From Paenibacillus senegalimassiliensis (GTDB lineage Bacteria; Bacillota; Bacilli; Paenibacillales; Paenibacillaceae): a DNA stretch of 64,000 bases. Below the pieces are notes generated by a model. It was not told the DNA's origin. It did no database searches and saw only the letters and a program-made list of their open reading frames with translations. The stretch covers positions 1-64,000 of the forward strand of contig NZ_LN909042.1 in the NCBI RefSeq assembly GCF_001486585.1. Direction: 5' to 3'. The position numbers and the translations under genes were made by a program. Of the stretch, positions 13,756-22,770 are shown piece after piece. How positions within the stretch are numbered: the first letter of the stretch is position 1; the number at the start of each line of letters is the position of its first letter.

Positions 13756-16584
13756 ATGGCAAATGAAAATGATATTGGCGGTAAAGTTAGTCTTGATATA
13801 ACCGACTTTAAGGCCAATATTGCAGATCTAAACAGGCAGATTAAGGTGATTGATTCCGGGTTTAAAGCTGCTGCCGCAGGCATGGACGATTGGAGTAAGT
13901 CAGAGCAAGGATTGCAAGCCCGGATAAAATCCCTGAATGACATCACGGACCTGCAACGGCAGAAGGTATCTAATCTCACGGCGCAGTATGAAAAGGTGGC
14001 TGCGGAAAAGGGCGAGAACAGCAAGGCAGCGCAGGATTTGCTTGTCCGTATAAACAAAGAGACGGAATCTCTTAACAAAAATGAATCAGAGTTAAAGAAA
14101 ACCACCTCAGCCCTGGATAACTTTGGACAAGAGTCAAGTCAAGTTGAAAAGAGCACAGAAGGATTAACCTCTAAGCTTGATGGACTAAAGGCTGGACTTG
14201 CTTCAGCGGGAAAAGTAGCTGCTGGAGCCGCCGCTGCTGGAATTGCCGCCGCAGGAGCTGCCGCAACTGCCGCAGTCGTAGGGATTGTTAAATTTGCTAA
14301 TGATTCTGCCAAGGCTTTCAACCAACTCCAGGCATCGACCGGGGCGACGAACGAAGAGATGCAGGAGTTTAAGGATGTTGCATCCGATGTTTATTCATCC
14401 AACTTGGGTGAATCGATGGAAGATGTAGCAACGGCGATGTCAGAGGTCAGGAGAACGACCGGGGCCGCTGGCGAAGAGTTAAAGAACCTGACTTCAAACG
14501 GACTGCTATTGCGAGATACGTTTGGGTATGAAATTAACGAATCAGTACGTACGTCAAACACACTCATGAAGCAGTTTGGCATTACCGGGGACCAAGCCAT
14601 GACCTTGATCGCCCAAGGTGCCCAAAATGGAGCCGATAAGAACGGGGATTTGCTCGATACCCTGAATGAGTATTCGCCGCAATTTAAGGCCATGGGCTAT
14701 AGCGCGGATGAGTTTCTTAACATCTTGATTCAGGGGGCTCAGGACGGCGCATGGTCCATTGACAAGGTAGGCGATGCCGTCAAAGAATTCAACATCCGCA
14801 TTAAGGACGGCAGTGACAGCACGTACGAAGCGATGAACATGTTATTTGCTCCTGATAACATCGAAGAATTTGCTCAAGCGCTGATTAGTGGGACAACCAC
14901 GTCTGCTGAGTATATGGAGCTACTAAAGCATGTATCAGCAGATACGGCTGAGACCCTTGTTGGTTACCTCAAAAAAGGCGGTAAGGATGCTGGTGACGCT
15001 TTTCAGGCTCTTACGGGCATTATGGGTGAGGGCAATGAGATCATGTCAGGCATATCTACAGGAGCGATGCAAGGGCAAGAGGCTATGCAAAGGGTCATTG
15101 AGAAGCTGGCTGAAATTGAAGACCCTATTCAGCGAAGTACGATGGGCGTTGCTCTCTTTGGCACCCAATTTGAGGACCTTGAAGCATCAGGTATTATTGC
15201 GTTAGGCAATGTCCAGGATCATGCAGATATGACCGCAGATACGCTGCAACGGATTCAGGATGTCAAGTTTAACGACCTTGGGTCTGCTCTGGAAGGTCTT
15301 AAGCGTCAGGTATTGACTGGACTGAAGCCTGTCACGGATAGTGCAACAGACATGATCAGCGGCATTGTAACGGGACTGCGCAACGGAGACTGGGCTTCTG
15401 TAGGTACGGCAGTAACCGAAGGTGTCGGGACCATGGTTACCCAACTGACCGAATCTCTACCCGATCTGGCAGTGGTTGCCTCATCTCTGATAGGTGGATT
15501 AGTGGAGGCATTGGCTACTGCAATTCCCGAGGCCCTTCCGGGGTTTTTGGCAGTTGCAGTGCAACTATTGCAGACGATTGTGGGGGTGCTTGCTGAAAAT
15601 GGCCCCATGCTTATTGATGCGGCTGTCAATGCTGTTACTACCCTGGTTGAGGGGATCATTACTGCTCTGCCCCAGCTCATTGATGCCGCGACTCAGTTGA
15701 TTTTGACCTTAGTCAGATCCTTAATCAATAATCTGCCTAAATTAATTGAGGCTGCTGTGGAGATCGTATTGTCTTTAGTTGACGGCATACTTGATTTGTT
15801 GCCCGAGCTAATCCCAGCCGCGATTCAATTGATTCTAACTTTGGCAACGGGCATCATTGATGCGCTGCCGAAGCTTATCGAGAAGGTCCCGGAAATCATA
15901 AAGACTATTATCGATGTGCTAGTGGACAACCTACCGCTGCTTATCACTGCGGCTGTTAAGATTGTCGCACAGTTAGCCATGGCAATAATCACGAACCTGC
16001 CCACGATCATCAAAGCAGCCATAGAGATCATTTGGGCTTTGGTTAAGGGGATTCTAGGTGCTGTCCCTGACCTAATTGCAGTTGTTCCCAAGTTGTTCAC
16101 GGAGCTTTGGAATGCATTTAAGGAAAGCAAGTGGGGGCAACTTGGAATCAACCTGATCAACGGAATTATCGAAGGCGTGAAGAGCGCAGCGAAGAATCTA
16201 GCTAATAGCGTGGTGAATGCAGCAAAGGCTGCTCTGGATGGAGCCAAGGACTTTCTCGGCATCCACTCGCCATCGCGCGTTATGCGGGACCAGGTCGGCA
16301 AGATGATTCCGGCCGGGATGGCCGAGGGCATCAAAGACAGCGCCAAGCAGGTCAATGCCGCGATGGATGCCATGAACAGGGAACTGGTGGTGAGTCCAGT
16401 TGTAAAGAGTGATCCTAAAAACAGTCCAAGTGCAGGGGCATCTGGTGGATCATCGGTGAGAAATAACTTTGAGGGCATGATTAGCGGGAACACATTTGTT
16501 ATAAGGAAGGACGAAGACATAGACCGCCTTAGCCAGAAGCTAGGGGGATATGTTGCAGATTCTATCAGGGGGGACGGCGGATGA
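13756..16584 (+). CDS. tail tape measure protein
   Basis: Length-setting rod inside the tail; product about 942 aa (ATG 13756; GTG 13747 is less likely). The N-terminal third is coiled coil; hydrophobic Ala/Gly membrane-like segment near 150-180; then a TMP conserved region (SNTLMKQFGITGDQAMTLIAQGAQNG). Residues about 600-780 are tandem hydrophobic repeats of roughly 35-40 residues, each with an LPxLIxAAxxLIxxLxxxI core. The C-terminal end has FLGIHSPSRVMRDQVGKMIP, a signature common in tape measures. A hairpin covers its ribosome binding site. Confidence 0.93.
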   Translation: MANENDIGGKVSLDITDFKANIADLNRQIKVIDSGFKAAAAGMDDWSKSEQGLQARIKSLNDITDLQRQKVSNLTAQYEKVAAEKGENSKAAQDLLVRINKETESLNKNESELKKTTSALDNFGQESSQVEKSTEGLTSKLDGLKAGLASAGKVAAGAAAAGIAAAGAAATAAVVGIVKFANDSAKAFNQLQASTGATNEEMQEFKDVASDVYSSNLGESMEDVATAMSEVRRTTGAAGEELKNLTSNGLLLRDTFGYEINESVRTSNTLMKQFGITGDQAMTLIAQGAQNGADKNGDLLDTLNEYSPQFKAMGYSADEFLNILIQGAQDGAWSIDKVGDAVKEFNIRIKDGSDSTYEAMNMLFAPDNIEEFAQALISGTTTSAEYMELLKHVSADTAETLVGYLKKGGKDAGDAFQALTGIMGEGNEIMSGISTGAMQGQEAMQRVIEKLAEIEDPIQRSTMGVALFGTQFEDLEASGIIALGNVQDHADMTADTLQRIQDVKFNDLGSALEGLKRQVLTGLKPVTDSATDMISGIVTGLRNGDWASVGTAVTEGVGTMVTQLTESLPDLAVVASSLIGGLVEALATAIPEALPGFLAVAVQLLQTIVGVLAENGPMLIDAAVNAVTTLVEGIITALPQLIDAATQLILTLVRSLINNLPKLIEAAVEIVLSLVDGILDLLPELIPAAIQLILTLATGIIDALPKLIEKVPEIIKTIIDVLVDNLPLLITAAVKIVAQLAMAIITNLPTIIKAAIEIIWALVKGILGAVPDLIAVVPKLFTELWNAFKESKWGQLGINLINGIIEGVKSAAKNLANSVVNAAKAALDGAKDFLGIHSPSRVMRDQVGKMIPAGMAEGIKDSAKQVNAAMDAMNRELVVSPVVKSDPKNSPSAGASGGSSVRNNFEGMISGNTFVIRKDEDIDRLSQKLGGYVADSIRGDGG

Positions 16585-17393
16585 GCGATGTGGTTAAATA
16601 TTTAGGCGAAAAGATGCCGAGTGAACTTGGCATGCGTGTCACGCGAGGGACACAACGCCCGGTGCTCCCTCCTACGGTTGATAATTTTGTTGCAGTGCCG
16701 GGTATGCATGGAGCTTGGGATTTTGGCGCGTATATGGGGCCGAGACCGTTAGCGCTTGAATGTGAGTTTGGGACTCGCAACTCCTTCGAGCTTCAGCGAA
16801 GGATTAACGTACTCGCTGCTTACCTATTAGGATCGGATGGCAGACCACGAACGATGCCAATTATCTTCAACAACCAGCCAGACCGCCAAATTATGGCGCG
16901 GTATAGTGGGGAAATTTCATTAGAACGGATCGCAGGCCTTGGGAAGTTTGTTTTGCCCATGATTGCCTTCGATCCGTTTGCATATAGCGTGTATGAGTCG
17001 TTAGACATTAACGTTGATAGCATCATACTGGTTGATTCTGACGTGCTGGTAGATACCGGATATACTTTTACAATTAGCGGCCCAGGGTCGTATGCCGCAT
17101 ATAACTATGGCGATTTGGCGGTTGCTCCAGTAGTAGAGTTGTCGGGGGCGTTCAGTTCCTTGAATCTCAGTATTGGCGGGGTAACATTTTCATACCTTGA
17201 GCCATTTACAGGAAATCTTACGATTGAATTTGCTCGTAAGTTGGTCTATTCGGGGTCAACCAATCTCTTACACAAAACAAACGCATCATTTGGAATGTTA
17301 CCGCCTGGTACATCTCAAATGATGGTCAGCGGATCAGGACTTAATATAAACCTGGACTTGCGATTCCGGGAAAAATATGCAACAACGGGGTGA
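16581..17393 (+). CDS. distal tail protein (Dit)
   Basis: The 270-aa hub protein connects tube to baseplate. The N-terminal ~140 residues (LGEKMPSELGMRVTRGTQ, PGMHGAWDFGAYMGPRPLAL, RRINVLAAYLLG) match the Sipho_tail/Dit domain; the C-terminal half is a beta-sandwich. Starts with ATGA overlap after the tape measure gene, so translation is coupled. In standard order Tal would come next, but a fibre-like gene lies between. Confidence 0.85.
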   Translation: MSDVVKYLGEKMPSELGMRVTRGTQRPVLPPTVDNFVAVPGMHGAWDFGAYMGPRPLALECEFGTRNSFELQRRINVLAAYLLGSDGRPRTMPIIFNNQPDRQIMARYSGEISLERIAGLGKFVLPMIAFDPFAYSVYESLDINVDSIILVDSDVLVDTGYTFTISGPGSYAAYNYGDLAVAPVVELSGAFSSLNLSIGGVTFSYLEPFTGNLTIEFARKLVYSGSTNLLHKTNASFGMLPPGTSQMMVSGSGLNINLDLRFREKYATTG

Positions 17394-17397
17394 TAAT

Positions 17398-19179
17398 ATG
17401 GCCGAAGAATTTGAAAAAATATTGGGAGCGGACAACGGGAATCCTCCCGACTCGCTCCGGCAGATGTACCCAAAGGTAAACAGGAACTTTGATAAGGTTA
17501 AGGCATGGTTCACCTCCACCCTAAACTTGATCAATGGGCATATTCAGTCAGCCGCAGCGCACCTTGCCGAACACATTACCTATTCCGGGTCAGCTCCGGG
17601 AGTCACGGTTAAGCAGGGAATTGATAACACCTATAACCGGATCAGCGAGATTGTGGCCCAATCTGGCGACGACATTACAGAGCTAGTGGATGCCCGGGCA
17701 GAGTACCCGGTTCTCGGGGATCGGCTGAACGCTTCTGATGCGCAGTTGGCGGATGTGACGAACCGATTGACGGATAAAGCGGATCAAGCCACGGTGCAAG
17801 CCAGTTTGACTAATCTGCAAAATACCAAAGCGGACAAGACGAGTCTGGACAGTACAAACATCACTGTAGCAGCCAAAGCGGATAAGAGTTATGTGGATAC
17901 AAAAGTAGCAACCATAGTCAGCGGATCGCCAAAAGGTACGTACTTGACTCTTGCGGCGCTCCAGGCGGCGTATCCAACGGGCACAACCGGGATTTATTGC
18001 GTTACCGCCGATGGCAACTGGTATTACTGGTCTGGATCAGCTTGGACGGCTGGCGGGGTGTACCAAAGCATGGGTTTACCCGCGATAAACATTAATGATG
18101 TATCCGGCGTATATACAACAGGCAAAAACTTGGTTGACACATCTATAGTAACTCTCGGACATCTTGAGGCAACCGGAGTAATTACTAATAATTCCAGCTA
18201 CCGCACGACTGATTTTATCAAGGTCAGCGCTGGAAATTCATATATAATTTCTCCGCGATTTAGAAAGATGCTACCGTATACTAACAGCAAATCACCAATA
18301 TCTGCAAGCTTTGTGGATGCGGACTCAATTAATTACATCTACACACCAACCGCTGATGGATACATCCGGTTTAGCTATCATGTGCAATATGAGGCTACAA
18401 TAATGATGGAGGTAGGAGCCTCTGTTACAGCATACGAGCCCTATTACAAAGTATTTTTAGACAGGATAAGGCTTAATGATTACCAAATGTCGTTTATTGA
18501 TGATGGAGATAGTAGCCTGGTCGGTAAAAGTATTCTGAATTTAGGAGATAGTATTGCCTACGGAAACGGTAATAGTAGTGTCGGGTACGCCGATATCATT
18601 GCCAGCAAATACGGAATGACCAACTATGAGTATAGCGCTGGGGGTACAACTTTTTCGACCGCTACCGCATCCACATCCATACTTACTTTTATCGATAATG
18701 CGATTTCCGTGGTTACCACAGTCCCGGATTATATACTGCTAGAGGGCGGGACTAACGATATTATCCAAATTGCAAACAATACCATCAGTGCCGGCGTGGT
18801 AGGTAACACATACGTAGAGGCTGATTTTGACGACACGACCACAATCGGGGCGATGGAAAAGGCTATCTGTAAACTTAAGGCAGCGTATCCAACGAGTAAA
18901 ATCATTTTTGTTGCAGTACACAACATGGGATCACGAGATTACGCTGTGCAAAAAACACTTGCCGATTTGATTAAGACGGCGTGTGAAAAGTGGTCAGTAC
19001 CCATCGCGGATATCTATCGCGTAGGAAATCTTAATACCAATATTGCAAGCATGGTAGACCTGTATACTCATGATAGTTACGGCACGGGGCACGGGGATAA
19101 GACTCATCCTAACGGCTTGGGGTACGAGACTTTTTACGTTCCTGTAATAGTTGATTTATTGCGGAGATTAGCTTCATAA
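17398..19179 (+). CDS. tail fibre with C-terminal SGNH/GDSL hydrolase domain
   Basis: The 593-aa product has a helical N-terminus, a repeated coiled-coil-like trimerisation region (LTDKADQATVQASLTNLQNT and KADKS/KADKT repeats, about 120-175), a beta-rich middle, then from about 375 an SGNH hydrolase: GDS at 383-385 in LNLGDSIAYGNG, GGTND near 450, and the catalytic Asp/His in THPNGLGYE near 570. SGNH enzymes deacetylate or deacylate glycans, and in phage fibres they trim host surface polymers. Followed by a bidirectional terminator. Confidence 0.85.
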   Translation: MAEEFEKILGADNGNPPDSLRQMYPKVNRNFDKVKAWFTSTLNLINGHIQSAAAHLAEHITYSGSAPGVTVKQGIDNTYNRISEIVAQSGDDITELVDARAEYPVLGDRLNASDAQLADVTNRLTDKADQATVQASLTNLQNTKADKTSLDSTNITVAAKADKSYVDTKVATIVSGSPKGTYLTLAALQAAYPTGTTGIYCVTADGNWYYWSGSAWTAGGVYQSMGLPAININDVSGVYTTGKNLVDTSIVTLGHLEATGVITNNSSYRTTDFIKVSAGNSYIISPRFRKMLPYTNSKSPISASFVDADSINYIYTPTADGYIRFSYHVQYEATIMMEVGASVTAYEPYYKVFLDRIRLNDYQMSFIDDGDSSLVGKSILNLGDSIAYGNGNSSVGYADIIASKYGMTNYEYSAGGTTFSTATASTSILTFIDNAISVVTTVPDYILLEGGTNDIIQIANNTISAGVVGNTYVEADFDDTTTIGAMEKAICKLKAAYPTSKIIFVAVHNMGSRDYAVQKTLADLIKTACEKWSVPIADIYRVGNLNTNIASMVDLYTHDSYGTGHGDKTHPNGLGYETFYVPVIVDLLRRLAS

Positions 19180-19210
19180 TTGGATCATATTGCGCAGCAG
19201 ACAGAACGAG

Positions 19211-19249
19211 AAAAAGAGCCCAACGGAATTAATCCGCAGGCTCTTTTTT
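19211..19249. terminator. bidirectional terminator
   Basis: AAAAAGAGCC (19211-19220) pairs with GGCTCTTTTTT (19239-19249), with inner CGGA...TCCG. It can stop the fibre transcript (+) and the XRE gene (-); the XRE stop codon lies inside it. Confidence 0.85.
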
Positions 19250-19441
19250 GTATTCCAATATGTCCGAGATATCACACTCCAAAGATTGGCATAACTTCGA
19301 GAGGTTGTTAACGGGCAGCGACTTGGACTTGTTCAAGCACATTTCACTAATAGTGGGGTGGCGTATCCCGGTACGCCTTGCAATTTCTCGCTGGGAAATC
19401 CCTTTTTCAGCAAGCAGGCTTTCCAGTTTAATTTCGATCAT
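19229..19441 (-). CDS. XRE-family repressor
   Basis: The 70-aa Cro/C1-type HTH protein is nearly all DNA-binding domain: SQREIARRTGIRHPTISEM (about 16-34), then LSKLCQSLECDISDILEY. It is the only leftward gene in the prophage tail block and faces the tyrosine recombinase across two inverted repeats. The inferred role is repression of that recombinase and of itself. Ribosome binding site GGAGGCGATGTT precedes the start on the minus strand. Confidence 0.85.
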   Translation of the reverse strand: MIEIKLESLLAEKGISQREIARRTGIRHPTISEMCLNKSKSLPVNNLSKLCQSLECDISDILEYKKEPAD

Positions 19442-19469
19442 AACATCGCCTCCAACGGTTGATACGAAA

Positions 19470-19515
19470 ATAGTATCATTTTACTATTGTTACGTAAATA
19501 GTAACGATGTATAAT
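19470..19515. promoter_or_regulatory. divergent promoter/operator between XRE gene and recombinase
   Basis: For the recombinase: -35 TTGTTA (19487-19492), 17-nt spacer, -10 TATAAT (19510-19515). For the XRE gene on the minus strand, TTTACG and TACTAT are weaker matches with a 17-nt spacer. Two inverted repeats lie across them: ATAGTA-TCATTT-TACTAT (19470-19487) and GTTAC-7-GTAAC (19489-19505), the second overlapping the recombinase -35 and spacer. This is the expected layout of a repressor switch. Confidence 0.65.
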
Positions 19516-19560
19516 GATAATATGATAACGAAATTCGTAACAATAGGAGGCGGAAGGTCG

Positions 19561-20550
19561 ATGAACGCAGGAGAACAATTATTATCCGAAGTCATATCTG
19601 TTATGTATCAATCGTTTCCCGATTTGCAGATCGAGCAGACAAAAACCTCGCTGTCATTCATTGTTGCTAAATATTATATCAAGAAGGTGGAAGAGGATGA
19701 ACCTCACCCGGATGCCGACGAGAAAGTCAAAATGTTCTTGTCGTCGAAGCGCTTGGAGGGGCTTAGCCCGCTTACCCTCGAAGGGTACAGATTGGAACTA
19801 AAGACATTCTTCCGGAAAGTAACAAAGCGGACGGATAATGTAGCGGCCGCAGATATTCGGGCGTACCTCGGCGAATACAATCATCTGAAAATGAGTACAG
19901 TCGGACGTAAGTTGTCAGTTCTCAAAAGCTTCTTCGGATGGTTGGCGGCGGAGGAATTGATACAGCGCGATCCTTCGGCACGTCTCAAGACGCCGAAACA
20001 GGAGAAACGACTCCCAAAAGCGCTGACCGTAGCTGAACTCGAAATGTTACGGGAAGCATGCCGGACCATCCGGCAGCGGGCGCTTATTGAAGTGCTATAC
20101 GCGACCGGGTGCAGACTGTCAGAGGTGTACGGCATGAACCGAAGCAGCATTAACCGCCAGGCTATGAGTTGTCGTGTCATTGGTAAAGGCAATAAAGAGC
20201 GCGAAGTGTATTTCAGCTTCAAGGCGATGTATCACCTAAATAGATACTTGTCAAAAAGAACTGATGATTGTGACGCCCTCCTGGTCACGGAGCGCCGTCC
20301 ATCCCGTAGATTGTCCCGGCGAGGCATTCAGAGGGAGATTGATGTGATTGCCAAAGCTGCTGGTCTATCCGGCAAGGTAAGCCCGCACGTGCTTCGACAC
20401 ACCTTTGCAACGTTAACCTTAAATAATGGCGCGGAACTGGTTGCCGTCCAGGAACTTATGGGGCATTCCGATCCACAAACCACGCTGCGCTATGCACGGA
20501 TCACCGAAGAGCGTAAGCGGGAGCAGCATAAAAGATATTTGGTCCAGTAA
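19561..20550 (+). CDS. tyrosine recombinase (XerC/D-like, full length)
   Basis: The 329-aa product (ATG 19561; SD AGGAGGCGG) has an N-terminal extension, a SAM-like core-binding domain (about 52-140, EKVKMFLSSKRLEGLSPLTL) and a catalytic domain with Arg185 (TGCRLSEV), Lys209, His276 and Arg279 (SPHVLRHTFA), His302 (MGHSDP) and Tyr311. All catalytic residues are present, so it should be active. It lies inside the tail module between the SGNH fibre and Tal, with its own repressor and promoter; possible roles are tail-gene rearrangement, mobility of the cassette, or an integrase moved here. No left or right recombination sites were recognised. Confidence 0.9.
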   Translation: MNAGEQLLSEVISVMYQSFPDLQIEQTKTSLSFIVAKYYIKKVEEDEPHPDADEKVKMFLSSKRLEGLSPLTLEGYRLELKTFFRKVTKRTDNVAAADIRAYLGEYNHLKMSTVGRKLSVLKSFFGWLAAEELIQRDPSARLKTPKQEKRLPKALTVAELEMLREACRTIRQRALIEVLYATGCRLSEVYGMNRSSINRQAMSCRVIGKGNKEREVYFSFKAMYHLNRYLSKRTDDCDALLVTERRPSRRLSRRGIQREIDVIAKAAGLSGKVSPHVLRHTFATLTLNNGAELVAVQELMGHSDPQTTLRYARITEERKREQHKRYLVQ

Positions 20551-20563
20551 GGGAGGAAGTAAT

Positions 20564-22102
20564 TTGATCATTATATTAGATAACCAGCGCAGACCGGTAG
20601 CTGTCCTGGATAATTATTTTGACGATGAAATTACCGAAAGTATCAACGCAGGCTACGTCCTTAAATTCTCGATATGCCTGGACGAAGAAAAGAGCCCGCA
20701 CATCCAGGTGGGAAACTTTGCGGAAGCGGAGGGGCAATGGTTCAACATCATCCGCAGCCGTCGGACCCGGGCCTCGGACGGAATGGTAGTTATCGTTGCG
20801 GAGTGTGAACAAGTCGGATACGATTTGCTACTCACAAGATTCGAAGGAGGCTTCATTCATACCGGCTCCCCAGCCGCATTGCTCTCCCGAGCGTTGGAAG
20901 GAACGGGGTTTAGCGTTGGCAGCGTAGAGCCCACCGGAATAATCAGCGTAGCGATAAAAGAAAATATGGATGCTCGGGCCGTGGTAAGAATCATCGCGGA
21001 GCATTGTGAAGGGGAATTGAGATACGACCGATATAATGTGTCGATACTCGCCAGCAGGGGGCGGAACCGAGGGACGCAATTCGCCCTGGGCAAGAACATC
21101 AAGGGAATTGTCAAGGATGTCAACGGACAGTCCGGCGAGATCAAAACGGCCTATGAAATCGATGTGGTCGAACTTCGGACACTACCAGAATTCGCAGGGC
21201 TGGAAGAGTTCGAACTGGGCGATGTCGTTCAAATCGTAGATGAAGAACTGGGCATCAACGAAGAACAACGGATCATCCAATACAGTTACAGCCCCAAACG
21301 GCGTATCAACAGCAAAGTGGTTATAGCGAACAACATCAGAGGAATCCAAGATGAAATCTATCGCATCAGAACCACAACGGTAGGTAAAGACAAATGGATG
21401 TATGGGGTCAAGATAGGCCCGGACGAGGGGATCGTAATTGAACGCTATGACAAGATGGCCCGAAGCAAATGGAACGCGGATGAATTCCGCATGCAGAAAG
21501 GGAATGGATCTGGAAGCTATCAAGATGCGCTGTATTTTGATCCCATTAACGGGGAATATGAGTTTACCGGGATTGTAACAGCCAGTAAGTTTCGCGGGGG
21601 CAGCATCGAGATTGGAAACAACTTCTCCGTAGATGAATCCGGACATATGAAGGCTGTCGGAGGGGAGTTCTCGGGCGAAATTAGCGCATCCATTATTAAC
21701 GGGGGGCGTATATATGGTTCGTACATCGAGGGAGCCGAGATTGACGGCGGCGTAGTAACCGGGGCACTGATTCGAACGGCGGCCAGCGGAAGACGCATAG
21801 AAATGGATGATTATAGTTTCAGGTCCTTCGATAGCACGAATCGGGAGCGAGTTACGCTTGGGTACAACACTGGGGCCGGCATGGGCGGTTTTGTATTTTG
21901 GGGACCGAACGGACAATCCGAAGGACAGGTTTATTCGATATCCGGCGGGATGCACGTTATTGCGGATAATGAATTGTTCCTGCGGAGTTATGGAGATGTA
22001 TTGATTCAAGGAGACGCTAGATTCTATGACGTTGTAAGAATGGGGAGTATCGTTGACGTCGAACAGACTATCATCGATATAATGGAACATATCGGAATGT
22101 AA
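20564..22102 (+). CDS. tail-associated structural protein (Tal/minor structural N-terminal type)
   Basis: Starts at TTG 20564, 7 nt after GGGAGGA; the open frame upstream overlaps the recombinase and is not used. The N-terminal ~330 residues match prophage minor structural/tail endopeptidase-type proteins (SFSICLDEE-like start, AGQ..W..I..SRR, GYDLLLTRFEGGFIHTG, LVAIRG-like segments), forming the baseplate hub. The C-terminal half has repeated Gly-rich beta-helix turns (GGSIEIGNNFSVDESG, GGRIYGSYIEGAEIDGG) typical of receptor-binding beta-helices. Ends VDVEQTIIDIMEHIGM. Confidence 0.8.
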   Translation: MIIILDNQRRPVAVLDNYFDDEITESINAGYVLKFSICLDEEKSPHIQVGNFAEAEGQWFNIIRSRRTRASDGMVVIVAECEQVGYDLLLTRFEGGFIHTGSPAALLSRALEGTGFSVGSVEPTGIISVAIKENMDARAVVRIIAEHCEGELRYDRYNVSILASRGRNRGTQFALGKNIKGIVKDVNGQSGEIKTAYEIDVVELRTLPEFAGLEEFELGDVVQIVDEELGINEEQRIIQYSYSPKRRINSKVVIANNIRGIQDEIYRIRTTTVGKDKWMYGVKIGPDEGIVIERYDKMARSKWNADEFRMQKGNGSGSYQDALYFDPINGEYEFTGIVTASKFRGGSIEIGNNFSVDESGHMKAVGGEFSGEISASIINGGRIYGSYIEGAEIDGGVVTGALIRTAASGRRIEMDDYSFRSFDSTNRERVTLGYNTGAGMGGFVFWGPNGQSEGQVYSISGGMHVIADNELFLRSYGDVLIQGDARFYDVVRMGSIVDVEQTIIDIMEHIGM

Positions 22103-22170
22103 ATGCGAGACAAATTCATACCTCTATCGCTATAATGGTCATATAACTTAAAATCGGGAGGTAAGGAAAA

Positions 22171-22716
22171 TTGAAGAAATTTAAGCAATTATTTATTGGG
22201 ATTATCGTCGGATTGGTTTTGTCTGTACCGGTAGGCGCGTTTGCGAACCAGCTATCTCTTGTAGGTAACAAAATAACGGGAGAGTACACCGTTTTGGTCA
22301 ACGGTAGCGAATTAAGTGATAAGGCGATAGTGGCTGGAAACAAAACGTTCGCTCCAGTACGAGCTTTTTCCGAGAAAATGGGAGGGGATATAAGCGTGGA
22401 TAATAATACGAAGATTGTAAAAATAACGACAACAGAAGAAGCGATTCAAGATGAGACCGATGCAGAGATTGTGTCGAGCAACCCGTATGATGGATTGACA
22501 GAAAGGGAAATTTCGGAAAAAAAATCGTTCATGACAAAAACATTGATTCCTCAAACGGAAGCGGCTATAAATGCATATGAGGAAGAATTGCAGAATCCCA
22601 AAAGTACCACGAATGTAGAAAAAACGAAAGCTGCATTGGAGAAGGTAAAAAAGCGGCTAGAAGAGTATAATGAAGCATTAAAATTAATGGACGAAGCTTT
22701 ATCTCCAGCAGCATAA
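22171..22716 (+). CDS. secreted stalk-domain (copper amine oxidase N-like) protein
   Basis: Starts at TTG 22171 after GGGAGGTAAGG. Signal peptide at 1-25 (IGIIVGLVLSVPVGAFA). Residues about 40-85 resemble the copper amine oxidase N-terminal stalk (VNGSELSDKAIVAGNKTF, PVRAFSEKMGG). The C-terminal half is a charged coiled coil. Such proteins are common in Paenibacillus and seen in its prophages. It may be a host-envelope or lysogenic-conversion protein. Function unknown. Followed by a terminator. Confidence 0.75.
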   Translation: MKKFKQLFIGIIVGLVLSVPVGAFANQLSLVGNKITGEYTVLVNGSELSDKAIVAGNKTFAPVRAFSEKMGGDISVDNNTKIVKITTTEEAIQDETDAEIVSSNPYDGLTEREISEKKSFMTKTLIPQTEAAINAYEEELQNPKSTTNVEKTKAALEKVKKRLEEYNEALKLMDEALSPAA

Positions 22717-22726
22717 GAAAAAGATT

Positions 22727-22755
22727 AAACCCCTCCATACGGCGGGGTTTTTATT
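22727..22755 (+). terminator. intrinsic terminator
   Basis: AAACCCC (22727-22733) pairs with GGGGTTT (22744-22750), then TTATT. It ends the stalk-domain transcript. Confidence 0.8.
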
Positions 22756-22770
22756 ATGGGAGGAACGAAC

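Noticed and set aside
15825..16520. Long minus-strand ORF of 231 codons inside the tape measure gene
   Set aside because: It is the antisense of a repetitive hydrophobic region, lacks a ribosome binding site and gives a low-complexity product.
21182..22090. 302-codon minus-strand ORF inside the Tal gene
   Set aside because: Antisense to a conserved structural gene, no ribosome binding site and no recognisable domain.
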